Shown piece by piece: positions 7,531 to 16,403 of a DNA stretch of 64,000 nt. Each line of letters begins with the position of its first letter. Position 1 is the first letter of the stretch. The stretch spans positions 20,696 through 84,695 of the forward strand of contig JAALLE010000004.1 of assembly GCA_011087605.1 (NCBI GenBank). Reading direction: 5' to 3'. The notes below the pieces were generated by a model. The model had not been told where the DNA came from. It was given only the letters and a program-made list of their open reading frames with translations, and did no database searches. Origin of the DNA: Hyphomicrobiales bacterium (GTDB lineage: Bacteria > Pseudomonadota > Alphaproteobacteria > Rhizobiales > Rhizobiaceae). Both the position numbers and the translations under genes were made by a program.

Positions 7531-9429
7531 TCAACCTGCATGCTCCTTCCAACTGGCTCTGATTTCATCCAGAATAGCCGGGTCATCGATGGTGGCCGGA
7601 GCCTCAAACTGCTCGCCATCAACAACCTTCTGCATCGTCGCGCGCAGAATTTTCCCCGATCGGGTTTTCGGCAACCGGGCAACCGGAACGGCAATCTTGA
7701 ACGCGGCAACCGGTCCAATTTTTTCACGCACAAGTTTCACGACTTCCGATTGAATTTCTGGAATTGGCCGATCCACCCCCGCGTTGAGGATTAGGAAGCC
7801 AGCGGGCAATTGCCCTTTTAACTTGTCGGTGATCCCAATCACTGCGCATTCTGCAACATCGGGGTGTTCGGCAATAACCTCTTCCATCCCACCCGTCGAC
7901 AGGCGATGGCCAGCCACGTTGATGATGTCATCGGTGCGCGCCATGATGAACAAATAACCATCTTCATCCATGATCCCCGCATCAGCCGTTTTGTAATAGC
8001 CGGGAAACTCGTCGAGATAAGCTTCGCGCATGCGCGCCTCGGCGTTCCACAAAGTTGGGAAGCAACTCGGCGGCAACGGCAATTTGACGACGACATTGCC
8101 GAGTTCTCCGTGCGACATTTCTTCGCCCTCATCGCTCAATACCTGAATGTCATAGCCGGGCATGGCCACAGTCGGTGATCCGTATTTGATGGGCATCAAT
8201 TCAATGCCAGTTGGGTTTCCTGCAATCGTCCAACCGGTTTCAGTCTGCCACCAATGATCGATAACCGGGGTTTTCAGCACCCGCTCGGCCCAATGGATAG
8301 TGTCCGGGTCAGCGCGTTCGCCGGCAAGAAAAAGCATCCGGAATTGGCTGACATCATAATCATCGATCAGCGCGCCTTCAGGATCTTCCTTTTTGATGGC
8401 CCTAAAGGCGGTTGGCGCGGTGAATAGCACCGCTACTTTATGATCGGCTATAACACGCCAGAACGTTCCAGCGTCTGGAGTGCCCACGGGCTTGCCTTCA
8501 AACAATATGGTTGTGTTACCGGCAATCAGCGGGGCGTAGACGATGTAGGAGTGGCCAACGACCCATCCTACGTCTGAAGCTGCCCAGAAAACCTCCCCCG
8601 GATCAACACCGTAGATGTTTTTCATTGTCCATTGCAGCGCAACCATATGACCGCCATTGTCACGGACCACGCCTTTCGGCTGGCCCGTCGTGCCGGATGT
8701 ATAAAGGATGTAGAGAGGATCAGTTGACTTGAGGTCGACACAGGAGACTTCAGTTCCGGCCTCGCGATGCCGGGCGACCTCACCGGTATAGTCAAAATCA
8801 CGCCCTTCAATTCTTTCGCAGCTGAGTTCGTCTCGTTGCAAATTGACTGTGGATTCAGGTTTGTTGGAAGATAGTTCGATGGCTTGGTCAAGAAGCGGCT
8901 TATAGGCAATTACCCTGCCCGGTTCGATTCCACAGGAAGCTGAAATAATGCATTTGGCCGCACAATCGTCGATGCGTGTGGCTAGTTCCTTGGCAGCAAA
9001 ACCTCCGAACACCACTGAATGGACCGCACCAATTCGGGCACAGGCCAACATTGCAAAGGCAGCTTCCGGAACCATCGGCATATAAATAATGACTCGGTCT
9101 CCCTTGGTCACACCGCGATCCAACAAGACCGCAGCAAGTGCCTCAACCTCGGCCTTTAGCTGTCCATAAGTGTAGCTGCGCTGACTGCCGGTAATCGGGC
9201 TGTCGTAGATTAAGGCGTTCTGGTCAGCCCGACCCGCTTCGACATGACGGTCAACGGCATTGTAGCAGGTGTTGCACAGCCCATCGGCAAACCAGTGACC
9301 ATAAGGGCCCTCATCAGGAAAATATGCTTTGCTGGGCTTTTTTGACCAGTCAATTGCCTCAGCAGCACCCATCCAAAATGCTTCAGGATCATTCTTCCAA
9401 CCCTGATAGATGTCGGCATATGCACCCAT
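7531..9429 (-). CDS. prpE: propionyl-CoA synthetase (AMP-forming)
   Basis: A 632-residue acyl-CoA synthetase of the acetyl/propionyl-CoA synthetase group, turning a short acid, ATP and CoA into acyl-CoA. The ACS N-terminal domain is seen (YADIYQGWKNDPEAFW), then the P-loop YILYTSGTTGQPKG (about residue 240), the HWWQTETGW aromatic motif, YKTADAG and the acetylatable lysine motif LPKTRSGKILRATM near the C-terminus. The WQTETGW and GNPTG context and overall length favour PrpE over Acs. No prpB/C/D methylcitrate genes are nearby, so propionyl-CoA may go through methylmalonyl-CoA elsewhere. Lysine acetylation control is likely from the family motif. Confidence 0.87.
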   Translation of the reverse strand: MGAYADIYQGWKNDPEAFWMGAAEAIDWSKKPSKAYFPDEGPYGHWFADGLCNTCYNAVDRHVEAGRADQNALIYDSPITGSQRSYTYGQLKAEVEALAAVLLDRGVTKGDRVIIYMPMVPEAAFAMLACARIGAVHSVVFGGFAAKELATRIDDCAAKCIISASCGIEPGRVIAYKPLLDQAIELSSNKPESTVNLQRDELSCERIEGRDFDYTGEVARHREAGTEVSCVDLKSTDPLYILYTSGTTGQPKGVVRDNGGHMVALQWTMKNIYGVDPGEVFWAASDVGWVVGHSYIVYAPLIAGNTTILFEGKPVGTPDAGTFWRVIADHKVAVLFTAPTAFRAIKKEDPEGALIDDYDVSQFRMLFLAGERADPDTIHWAERVLKTPVIDHWWQTETGWTIAGNPTGIELMPIKYGSPTVAMPGYDIQVLSDEGEEMSHGELGNVVVKLPLPPSCFPTLWNAEARMREAYLDEFPGYYKTADAGIMDEDGYLFIMARTDDIINVAGHRLSTGGMEEVIAEHPDVAECAVIGITDKLKGQLPAGFLILNAGVDRPIPEIQSEVVKLVREKIGPVAAFKIAVPVARLPKTRSGKILRATMQKVVDGEQFEAPATIDDPAILDEIRASWKEHAG

Positions 9430-9538
9430 GGTAAAACCTCCAAATCAAAACCTTAGCCAATTGGGCTGATCTAACAGGCAGGGCAGGCTTGAGTCTATCA
9501 GGCATTGGTTGGATATGGCGTCACACAGAGCGGATTGT

Positions 9539-10288
9539 TCAAATAAACGGCGCGGCAGCAGGACTGGTGCGAGGCTCATAATCGAAATGCTCAATCATAT
9601 GATCGGCCCAGGCGTCGTAACCCAGTTCACTGGCGTGAAACCCGTCACGGCAATAGCCTTCAGGCCGTACATCCTGGAGCGGAGGCACGCAGACCGCGCC
9701 CCTTTCGACACACAGTTGAGCTCCCTTTCGGTTGAGCAAACCCGCACGCAGGTTCAATATATATCCCAACGCTGAAGGCAAAGCTGGCACTTTGCGCATG
9801 TCGATCGCTTGATGCCAGAACAGCTTCGCCTCGGGGTAACGTGTCCTGACCGAATAGAGCAATGTTCCAAATTCTTTCTTCCAGCGTTTCACCGTATGCC
9901 AGTTTTTCATGTCATTGGTGCCGAGCATGATGATGATATGTGTATAATCTGCTGTCGGTAGATTTGGCACAACATGGTCCCTTATTTCTCCAGCCACGGC
10001 ACTGTTGTGCCCGGAAATATGCCAACTGACTGTATTGCCTGATTTCTCATGCAGTTTGCGCGCAATCTGCGGTCCGATGGCACCCAAAGTGTGGTCGATG
10101 CCGACCGCAGCAGCGGAAGAATCTCCCAACGCCAGAATTTTGATGACGGGTTTGCCTTTGCCAAACTGACCAGACCGCGGGCCCACTGCGGGTGACAGGC
10201 GCAATGAGTTCTGGCGAACATATATGCCCTGGACGACATAAAGCGGGAAACAAAGCCAGGACAAGATTGAAGTGAGAATTGGAGACAT
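9539..10288 (-). CDS. SGNH/GDSL-type hydrolase
   Basis: A 249-residue protein with an N-terminal hydrophobic stretch (SILSWLCFPLYVVQGIYV, residues 7-24) that may anchor it to the membrane. SGNH blocks are complete: block I ILALGDSSAAAVG (Ser in GDSS), block II near GEIRDHV, block III IIMLGTNDMKN (Asn) and block V YCRDGFHASELGYDAWA (Asp and His). It is thus an esterase, lipase or acyl-hydrolase; the substrate is unknown. The start ATG 10288 lacks a strong ribosome site. It lies 77 bp after the CoA-transferase gene on the same strand and may be co-transcribed. Confidence 0.85.
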   Translation of the reverse strand: MSPILTSILSWLCFPLYVVQGIYVRQNSLRLSPAVGPRSGQFGKGKPVIKILALGDSSAAAVGIDHTLGAIGPQIARKLHEKSGNTVSWHISGHNSAVAGEIRDHVVPNLPTADYTHIIIMLGTNDMKNWHTVKRWKKEFGTLLYSVRTRYPEAKLFWHQAIDMRKVPALPSALGYILNLRAGLLNRKGAQLCVERGAVCVPPLQDVRPEGYCRDGFHASELGYDAWADHMIEHFDYEPRTSPAAAPFI

Positions 10289-10365
10289 GGATTAATGATG
10301 CTCGGTCAAACAGGCTTCTTAGCAACCACAAATTTCGAGCCGCGTCATCCCCGGGATCGTTTCGA

Positions 10366-11487
10366 TCAATCAAATTCCTCGCGCAGGGCCGCACCATGTT
10401 GATCCAATTTTGGGACAGCGCCAAACCGAGATCTGACACCATCAACAATCGCTGCCGGCGACAGAATTTCAATTTCTTCTCCAGCCGCTTCAACCGTCAC
10501 CCAATTATTCTGGGGATGAGCCACAAAGTCATCTAGATCCGACAAGCGGCCAAACGCAATTTTTGCCTTCTGAAGCAGTTCGATCATGGATTCTCGATCA
10601 AGTTGGGCAAAACCAGACGCGACGAAACCGTCAACCGCGTGACGATTTTCCACACGCTCAGAATTGTTGCGGAACCCAACTTCTGATGGCAGGTTTTCAT
10701 CGTTCAGCACCGTGCAGAGTCGCTGCCATTCCTGCTCGTTTTGAATCGAGATCAATAGTGGTTTTGAATCGCCACATTCAAACACACCATAAGGCGCAAT
10801 AGTCGGGTGTTTAAGACCAAGGCGTCCTGGGGTTTTGCCACCATATCGGTGCTGCATCATCGGCACGTTCATCCAGTCGGCAAGGGAATGGAACAGCGAT
10901 ACAGCAATTGCCCTGCCCTGCCCGGTGCGGCTTCGCGCAAACAGGGCTTGCAGAATGGCGGCGTGGGCGGCCATGCCAGCAGCAATATCGCAGACCGATA
11001 CACCGACGCGCGCTGGGCCTTCCGGGGTGCCATTGATGGCACACAAACCACTCTCGGCCTGGATCAGTAAGTCATAGGCTTTCTGATCGCGGCGCGGCCC
11101 TTCTTCGCCATAGCCCGAGATTGAGCAGGTAACCAGTGCCGGATTGGCCAAACGCATGTCCTCCAATCCCAAACCAAGGCGCTCCAACGCACCCGGAGCC
11201 AGATTCTGAATGACGATGTCAGCCTTTGCGACGATGTTCTTCAAAATATCGAGGTCCTGAGGCGTTTTCAAATCCAACGCAATGCTTTCCTTGCCGCGGT
11301 TCAACCAGACGAAATAGGCGCTGTTGCCTTTTGCCAGAGAGTCATAGCCTCGGGCAAAATCACCTTCGGGACGTTCAACCTTGATGACGCGGGCTCCAGC
11401 GTCGGCAAGTCGGCCGGACGCATAGGGTGCTGCCACCGCCTGTTCGATGGCAACAACGATAATGCCTTCAAGGTCTTTCATGGCCAA
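10366..11487 (-). CDS. family III CoA-transferase (CaiB/BaiF)
   Basis: A 373-residue CaiB/BaiF protein that moves CoA between acids. Diagnostic blocks are DLEGIIVVAIEQAVAAPYASGRLADAGA at the N-terminus, VIKVERPEGDFAR, WLNRGKESIALDL, VIQNLAPGALERLGLG, YDLLIQAESGL (start of the catalytic Asp region, SGYGEEGPRRDQKAYDL) and GVSVCDIAAGMAAH. The physiological acid is not evident. A perfect 9-4-9 inverted repeat lies 50 bp upstream of its start, shared with the divergent DUF1194 gene. Confidence 0.88.
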   Translation of the reverse strand: MAMKDLEGIIVVAIEQAVAAPYASGRLADAGARVIKVERPEGDFARGYDSLAKGNSAYFVWLNRGKESIALDLKTPQDLDILKNIVAKADIVIQNLAPGALERLGLGLEDMRLANPALVTCSISGYGEEGPRRDQKAYDLLIQAESGLCAINGTPEGPARVGVSVCDIAAGMAAHAAILQALFARSRTGQGRAIAVSLFHSLADWMNVPMMQHRYGGKTPGRLGLKHPTIAPYGVFECGDSKPLLISIQNEQEWQRLCTVLNDENLPSEVGFRNNSERVENRHAVDGFVASGFAQLDRESMIELLQKAKIAFGRLSDLDDFVAHPQNNWVTVEAAGEEIEILSPAAIVDGVRSRFGAVPKLDQHGAALREEFD

Positions 11488-11535
11488 CTACTTTTGTGCG
11501 GTTTGAATGCTGCATAACATTTCTATCCAAAAGCC

Positions 11536-11557
11536 ATTGATTTGATCACAAATCAAT
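11536..11557. promoter_or_regulatory. perfect inverted repeat, operator candidate
   Basis: ATTGATTTG-ATCA-CAAATCAAT: two perfect 9-bp arms around 4 bases, between the divergent CoA-transferase (start 11487) and DUF1194 (start 11603) genes. It contains TTGAT and ATCAA halves, but at a spacing of 5 rather than the 4 of an FNR box, and the symmetry axis differs. A dimeric repressor or activator site is likely; the regulator is not in the window. Confidence 0.5.
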
Positions 11558-11602
11558 CGACTTTTACTGGACAAGCAGTCCAACTGATTTCAGCATGGGC
11601 CT

Positions 11603-12424
11603 ATGGTCGTCCTCAAAATACTCCAGACTGCGGCATTGGGAGCAGCTTTCCTGTGCTCCAGTCATGCCAAAGCTGCCGATACCGAAGTCGATGTTGAGCT
11701 GGTGCTCGCGGTTGATGTTTCCCGTTCGATGACGCCGCGGGAGCTGGAAATTCAGCGGCGCGGTTATGCCGAAGCACTGGTTAGTGATGAGGTCATCGGT
11801 GCGATAAAAGGGGGACTGATTGGTCGCGTCGCGTTGCGCTATATCGAATGGGCAGGTCATGGATCACAAAGGGTGATTGTCGACTGGACGTTGGTGAAAA
11901 ACCGTCAGGACGCAGAACAAGTTGCAGCTCAATTGGTCGCCAAATTTGATTCGTCCCTGCGTCGGACTTCAATTTCCAGTGCCATTGACCATGCCCGTCG
12001 CAGCTTTGAAGAAAACAAATTCACGGCGATGCGCCAGGTGATCGATATTTCCGGAGACGGACCCAATAATGCGGGCATCCCGGTTCTGGAGGCCCGTGCT
12101 GCGGCTCTCGCTGCAGGCATTGTCATCAACGGACTGCCACTGATGACCAAGGACGGGTATTACAGCCGCTTCAATCTTGATGATCTGGACGAATATTACC
12201 GCCAATGCGTGATCGGCGGACCCGCGTCATTTGTAATTCCGGTTTTGGAATGGGAGCAGTTTTCAGCAGCGGTGCGCCAGAAACTTGTGCAGGAACTGGC
12301 GTCATTCGAGACTGCGCCCATTCTCAACGCAAGCTTTCATCAAACTCCCAATTCCGACTACGACTGCCTGATCGGGGAGAAAATCTGGCAGCGACGGCGG
12401 CTGGATTGGGGAGATGATCTCTAG
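11603..12424 (+). CDS. DUF1194 protein (secreted, von Willebrand A-like)
   Basis: A 273-residue protein with a signal peptide (cleavage after AKA, about residue 24). The next segment, DVELVLAVDVSRSMTPRELEIQRRGYAEAL, has the DxSxS metal-ion adhesion site of VWA domains, and ISGDGPNNAG supplies the later Asp. These are the hallmarks of DUF1194. RRTSISSAIDHARRSF is in the place of the MIDAS threonine loop. Function is unknown; a periplasmic metal-dependent binding role is inferred. ATG 11603 follows CAGCATGGGCCT without a clear ribosome site. It converges with the aldolase gene, 12 bp between the stops. Confidence 0.85.
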   Translation: MVVLKILQTAALGAAFLCSSHAKAADTEVDVELVLAVDVSRSMTPRELEIQRRGYAEALVSDEVIGAIKGGLIGRVALRYIEWAGHGSQRVIVDWTLVKNRQDAEQVAAQLVAKFDSSLRRTSISSAIDHARRSFEENKFTAMRQVIDISGDGPNNAGIPVLEARAAALAAGIVINGLPLMTKDGYYSRFNLDDLDEYYRQCVIGGPASFVIPVLEWEQFSAAVRQKLVQELASFETAPILNASFHQTPNSDYDCLIGEKIWQRRRLDWGDDL

Positions 12425-12436
12425 AACCTGTTAAAA

Positions 12437-13462
12437 TCAACCAGCTTCGAGACCCTCATTCCATTCACCTTTGGCGGCCAGGCTGTTCATTTTGGCCCTC
12501 TGGGTGAAAGCGGAGCTTCCAGCTTCAATGTTATCTGCGTTGCCCTTCCACGCCTGAAGAGCCGATGCCTGCAAGGCACGACCGTAGGAATATGTCAGCG
12601 CCCATGGAGTGTCGTAGGCGGCGTTCATTGCGTTGAGATTGGTGGTCGCCTCAAGCACTGACTGGCCGCCGGACAGAAACGCAATGCCCGGCACGGCAGC
12701 TGGTACAGCTCTTTTCAATACAGCAACGGTATGGTGGGCAACTTCTTCTGGTGAATTTTGTGTAGAGCATTTACTACCAGGCACCACCATGTTTGGCTTC
12801 AGGATCATGCCCTCAAGTTTCACATTCTGGTCGTGCAATTCCGTAAACACCGTTTGCAGCACGGCACTTGTGACCTCGTGACAACGCTCAATTGTATGGT
12901 CTGCCGGATCAGCATCCATTTGCACTTCTGGCTCAACGATTGGCACGATTCCTGCTTCCTGGCACAGCGCCGCATATCTAGCCAAAGCATGCGCATTGGC
13001 CTTGATGCCGCCATAGGTTGGACGAACCGCGTCAATCGAGATGACAGCACGCCATTTTGCAAAACGGGCCCCGGCCTCGTAATACTTAGCCAGCCGGTTG
13101 CGCAGTCCATCGAGACCTTCCGTCACGGTTTCCCCTGGCGCTGAAGGCAAGGGATGGGCGCCCATATCAACCTTGATGCCAGGAACGGCACCTGCGGCCT
13201 TGATCAAATCGACAAAGGGCGTGCCGTCGGCAGCTTTTTGATAGAGGGTCTCTTCAAACATGATGACGCCGGATATGCAGTTATTCATTGCTTCTTGCGA
13301 ACGGAACAACATTTCGCGATAGGCTTGGCGATTATCTTCTGTATTTTCCGTTTCAATGGAATCAAAACGCTTTTTTATGGTGCCGGTGGATTCATCCGCC
13401 GCCAATATGCCCTGCCCCGGCTGCACCATGGCTTGTGCAATATCTTCTATCCGCTCGGTCAT
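12437..13462 (-). CDS. class I fructose-bisphosphate aldolase
   Basis: A 341-residue aldolase of the class I (Schiff-base) type related to animal aldolases; it splits fructose 1,6-bisphosphate to the two triose phosphates. Evidence: GQGILAADESTGTIKKRF (residues 17-34), the substrate loop around FAKWRAVISIDA with a lysine in AKWR, IVPIVEPEVQMD, and the Schiff-base lysine in KLEGMILKPNMVVPG, then PGIAFLSGGQSV. Rhizobial homologues are sometimes called fbaB. AGGAGA precedes ATG 13462. It is the last gene of tkt-gap-pgk-aldolase. Confidence 0.93.
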   Translation of the reverse strand: MTERIEDIAQAMVQPGQGILAADESTGTIKKRFDSIETENTEDNRQAYREMLFRSQEAMNNCISGVIMFEETLYQKAADGTPFVDLIKAAGAVPGIKVDMGAHPLPSAPGETVTEGLDGLRNRLAKYYEAGARFAKWRAVISIDAVRPTYGGIKANAHALARYAALCQEAGIVPIVEPEVQMDADPADHTIERCHEVTSAVLQTVFTELHDQNVKLEGMILKPNMVVPGSKCSTQNSPEEVAHHTVAVLKRAVPAAVPGIAFLSGGQSVLEATTNLNAMNAAYDTPWALTYSYGRALQASALQAWKGNADNIEAGSSAFTQRAKMNSLAAKGEWNEGLEAG

Positions 13463-13584
13463 CGAGGCATTCTCCTGGTTGGTGCTGGTTGCAAGGTTCG
13501 TATCAGGGTCGCTGGCCTGTGGAAATATCGATGTGATGATTGAATCGATTGAGTTGGCATAAATTCAACAAGAAATGCCCCAAT

Positions 13585-14778
13585 CTATCGCGACAAAGCC
13601 ACAACTCCAGGAAGTTCTTTGCCTTCCATCCATTCCAGAAAGGCACCACCGGCGGTGGACACATAGGTAAAATCATCTGCGACACCCGCATGGTTGAGCG
13701 CGGCCACCGTATCTCCACCCCCGGCAACAGAGACAAGTTTACCTTGGCGCGTTTGATTTGCCGCAGCCTTTGCTGCCTGCACGGTCGCCGTGTCAAATGG
13801 TGGGATTTCGAACGCTCCCAACGGCCCATTCCAGACCAAAGTTTTTGCTGCAGCTATGCGCTCGCAGATTGTTGCAACAGTGTCTGGGCCCGCATCCAAT
13901 ATCATGCCGTCACCGGATACTTCATTCGCCCCCATAACCTGATTTGGCGCATTGGCCTTGAAAGCTTCTGCCACAACCACGTCGCTGGGCAGAATGATCT
14001 CACAATCATCTTCAACCGCCCGCCGCAAAATACTTCTCGCAGTTTCGGCAAGGTCGTGTTCGCAAAGGCTATTGCCGACAGGCTTGCCCTGTGCGGCCAA
14101 AAATGTATTGGCCATGCCCCCGCCGATGACCAGATGGTCCACCCGGCTGACCAGATTTCCCAGCAGATCCAGTTTGGTCGATATTTTTGCGCCACCAACA
14201 ATAGCGATAACCGGGTGGGCCGGAGCACCGAGACCGCTCTGCAATGCTTCAAGTTCGGCCTGCATGGTGCGCCCGGCATAGGCAGGCAGGTGTTCTGCAA
14301 TTCCAACTGTCGACGCATGGGCCCGGTGGGCAGCACTGAAGGCGTCGTTGACATAGATGTCGCCGAGATTAGCAAGCTCCTTGCCGAATGGTGGATTGTT
14401 CTTTTCTTCGCACGGATGAAAGCGGGTATTTTCCAACAGCAAAATGTCGCCATTATCCAGAGAGGCGATGGCATCAATCGCCGATGACCCGCAGCAATCA
14501 TTTGCAAACGCTACCGGCTTTTCAAAAACTTCTGCCAGGGAAGGCACGACCGGATGCAACGACATTTGCGGCACAACCTGTCCCTTGGGCCGGCCGAAAT
14601 GGGCCAACAGAATCACCTTGGCGCCAAGATTGCTCAATTCAGTAATTGTCGGTTTGATTCGTTGAATCCGCGTCAGGTCGGTTACGCGCGCGTCATCCAT
14701 CGGCACATTGATGTCCACGCGCACCAAAATCCGCTTGCCGGTTACGTCTGGCAGGTCGTCGATTGTCTTAAATTGCAT
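13585..14778 (-). CDS. pgk: phosphoglycerate kinase
   Basis: A 397-residue glycolytic enzyme interconverting 1,3-bisphosphoglycerate/ADP and 3-phosphoglycerate/ATP. The signature [15 protein letters not shown] (about 14-28) is clear, followed by [13 protein letters not shown], the [12 protein letters not shown] motif, [17 protein letters not shown], and the nucleotide loop [47 protein letters not shown]. The length is typical. It lies between gap and the aldolase; the 171-bp gap upstream of its start contains a hairpin at 14813..14835 (CTCTGCTT/AAGCAGAG), which may separate it from gap transcription. Confidence 0.95.
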   Translation of the reverse strand: MQFKTIDDLPDVTGKRILVRVDINVPMDDARVTDLTRIQRIKPTITELSNLGAKVILLAHFGRPKGQVVPQMSLHPVVPSLAEVFEKPVAFANDCCGSSAIDAIASLDNGDILLLENTRFHPCEEKNNPPFGKELANLGDIYVNDAFSAAHRAHASTVGIAEHLPAYAGRTMQAELEALQSGLGAPAHPVIAIVGGAKISTKLDLLGNLVSRVDHLVIGGGMANTFLAAQGKPVGNSLCEHDLAETARSILRRAVEDDCEIILPSDVVVAEAFKANAPNQVMGANEVSGDGMILDAGPDTVATICERIAAAKTLVWNGPLGAFEIPPFDTATVQAAKAAANQTRQGKLVSVAGGGDTVAALNHAGVADDFTYVSTAGGAFLEWMEGKELPGVVALSR

Positions 14779-14949
14779 TTCAACATGTCCATTTTAACAG
14801 GATGATAACCATCTCTGCTTACTCATTAAGCAGAGTTTATGTGACTGGAAAGTTCGCCCTGTTGTCTAGCGTAATTGAGTGTTTGAGTATTCCCCTCAAC
14901 ATCACCGATTTGACGATATCCCCCCTTCATAACCGTGAGGAGCGGTAAT

Positions 14950-15105
14950 ATGAAGAGCTGGCGATGGTATGACCGTGCAGACCAGGTCTGCAGACTGCGT
15001 CGCGAGCGCGACGACGGTATTCATGTTCGTAAAAATGGCGATTTGTATCTGGTTCATCCAGGCCATCGCACCCGCAGGCCCAAAGCCAAACAAGCTCAAG
15101 GCTAG
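14950..15105 (+). CDS. small basic protein (51 aa), unknown
   Basis: A short frame between gap and pgk on the opposite strand: ATG 14950 with GAGGAG at a good distance upstream, TAG at 15103-15105. The product is strongly basic and starts MKSWRWYDRADQVCRL, with a likely beta strand GIHVRKNGDLYLVHPG and an Arg/Lys-rich tail (HRTRRPKAKQ). No membrane segment or signal peptide. No family is recognised. The ribosome site and amphipathic make-up favour a real gene, but chance cannot be excluded. Confidence 0.5.
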   Translation: MKSWRWYDRADQVCRLRRERDDGIHVRKNGDLYLVHPGHRTRRPKAKQAQG

Positions 15106-15137
15106 AGTCATTCACGCTGAAATGGACTCAATTCTGC

Positions 15138-16226
15138 CTAAACGGGAACGACTCTAGGCTTTTCCTGTCCAAGATCTGTGGGACTCAATTTCGGCGATTG
15201 CGCGGCGATTGAACTTTGATTGAGTACCTTGCCCATGTGAACGGCGAGATCAGTCATGCGGCAGGAAAAACCCCATTCATTGTCATACCACGCCATCACC
15301 TGAACCATGGTGCCGTTCATCACCCGCGTTTGTGCAGGCGCAAAACAGGAAGAGTGTGGATCATGGCTGAAATCTACGGAGACTTTTGGCGCCGGATCGT
15401 AAGACAAAATCCCACTCAACTTTTCTCCGGCGGCCGCTTCCATCGCTGCGTTGATTTCCTCCGCGGAAGTGTCGCGCTTGGCGACGAACTTCAAATCGAT
15501 CAAGGACACATTTGGTGTCGGCACCCGCACTGCTGAACCGTCGATGCGGCCCTTCAACTGGGGCAGAACCAACGCCACAGCCTTGGCTGCACCGGTGGAG
15601 GTCGGGATCATCGACATCGCCGCCGAGCGGGCCCGGTAAACGTCTTTATGATTGCGGTCCAGCGTTGGCTGATCGCCAGTATAGGAATGAACGGTTGTCA
15701 TAAATCCGTGTTCGATACCAATGGCGTCGTCGAGAACCGCGCAAACCGGAGCCAGACAATTGGTTGTGCAGGAAGCGGCAGAGACAACCAGATCATCTGT
15801 CGTAATATCACTTTCGTTGACACCATAAACAATCGTTCGGTCTGCTGGCTTGCCGGGGCCTGACAAAAGAACCCGCTTGGCTCCGGCTTCGATGTGCGAC
15901 ATCGATTTTTCGGTGCTGTTGAATGCTCCGGTACATTCCAGAACAATATCAACGTCAAGATCTTTCCAAGGCAGGTTGGCCGGGTTCCGGTCGGCCAGAA
16001 ACGGAATAGGACCGCGGCCGAAGTCAATGGTTGATTCTGTTGTGGTAATGGTTCCAGGAAATGGTCCGTGCGCACTGTCATATCGCAACAGATGGGCGTG
16101 GGTTTCGATGTCACCCGAGTTGTTGATGGCGACAATTTCTATGTCATGGCGGTTGAGTTCGTGGATCGCCCGCAAAGTGTGACGACCAATTCGACCAAAA
16201 CCGTTAATGGCAACTCTCACGACCAT
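15138..16226 (-). CDS. gap: type I glyceraldehyde-3-phosphate dehydrogenase
   Basis: A 362-residue enzyme oxidising glyceraldehyde 3-phosphate to 1,3-bisphosphoglycerate. Evidence: VRVAINGFGRIGRHTLRAI (residues 3-21, nucleotide binding), the catalytic SAASCTTNCLAPV with Cys153, HSYTGDQPTLD, and RVPTPNVSLIDL. It is about 25 residues longer than the usual 333-336 because of a polar C-terminal tail after MGKVLNQ (SSIAAQSPKLSPTDLGQEK...). The tail is in frame and ends at a normal stop; its role is unknown. Two direct repeats upstream (16315..16347) look like operators. Confidence 0.95.
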   Translation of the reverse strand: MVVRVAINGFGRIGRHTLRAIHELNRHDIEIVAINNSGDIETHAHLLRYDSAHGPFPGTITTTESTIDFGRGPIPFLADRNPANLPWKDLDVDIVLECTGAFNSTEKSMSHIEAGAKRVLLSGPGKPADRTIVYGVNESDITTDDLVVSAASCTTNCLAPVCAVLDDAIGIEHGFMTTVHSYTGDQPTLDRNHKDVYRARSAAMSMIPTSTGAAKAVALVLPQLKGRIDGSAVRVPTPNVSLIDLKFVAKRDTSAEEINAAMEAAAGEKLSGILSYDPAPKVSVDFSHDPHSSCFAPAQTRVMNGTMVQVMAWYDNEWGFSCRMTDLAVHMGKVLNQSSIAAQSPKLSPTDLGQEKPRVVPV

Positions 16227-16314
16227 GATTTCCTACCTCGCATTCAGTCCAAAATTCAGACTATTGCGGCGCTATAGGCACAGAAGTACTAACGGTCTAC
16301 CCCTGCTTTGGAAC

Positions 16315-16347
16315 CTAAACGATTTAGTTCAAAACTAAACGATTTAG
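16315..16347. promoter_or_regulatory. paired operator repeats upstream of gap
   Basis: The 13-mer CTAAACGATTTAG occurs twice, at 16315-16327 and 16335-16347, exactly 20 bp apart (two helical turns). Each copy is itself a near-dyad (CTAAA-N3-TTTAG). They lie 89-121 bp upstream of the gap start, between tkt and gap. This arrangement is typical of cooperative binding by a dimeric regulator; a LacI- or RpiR-type sugar regulator is possible but unproven. Confidence 0.55.
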
Positions 16348-16403
16348 GTTTCAGACAGATTGGTGAATTGCCTAACTGTTACTCAATTGAGCTGGTAAAT
16401 TTT

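Noticed and set aside
13540..14487. 315-codon plus-strand frame opposite pgk
   Set aside because: Fully antisense to a textbook pgk; product has no recognisable domain and a composition typical of reverse-strand reading of a high-quality gene.
14813..14835. Hairpin CTCTGCTT/AAGCAGAG between gap and pgk as a terminator
   Set aside because: No T-run on the minus strand and the cluster order favours some read-through; kept only as a remark under pgk.
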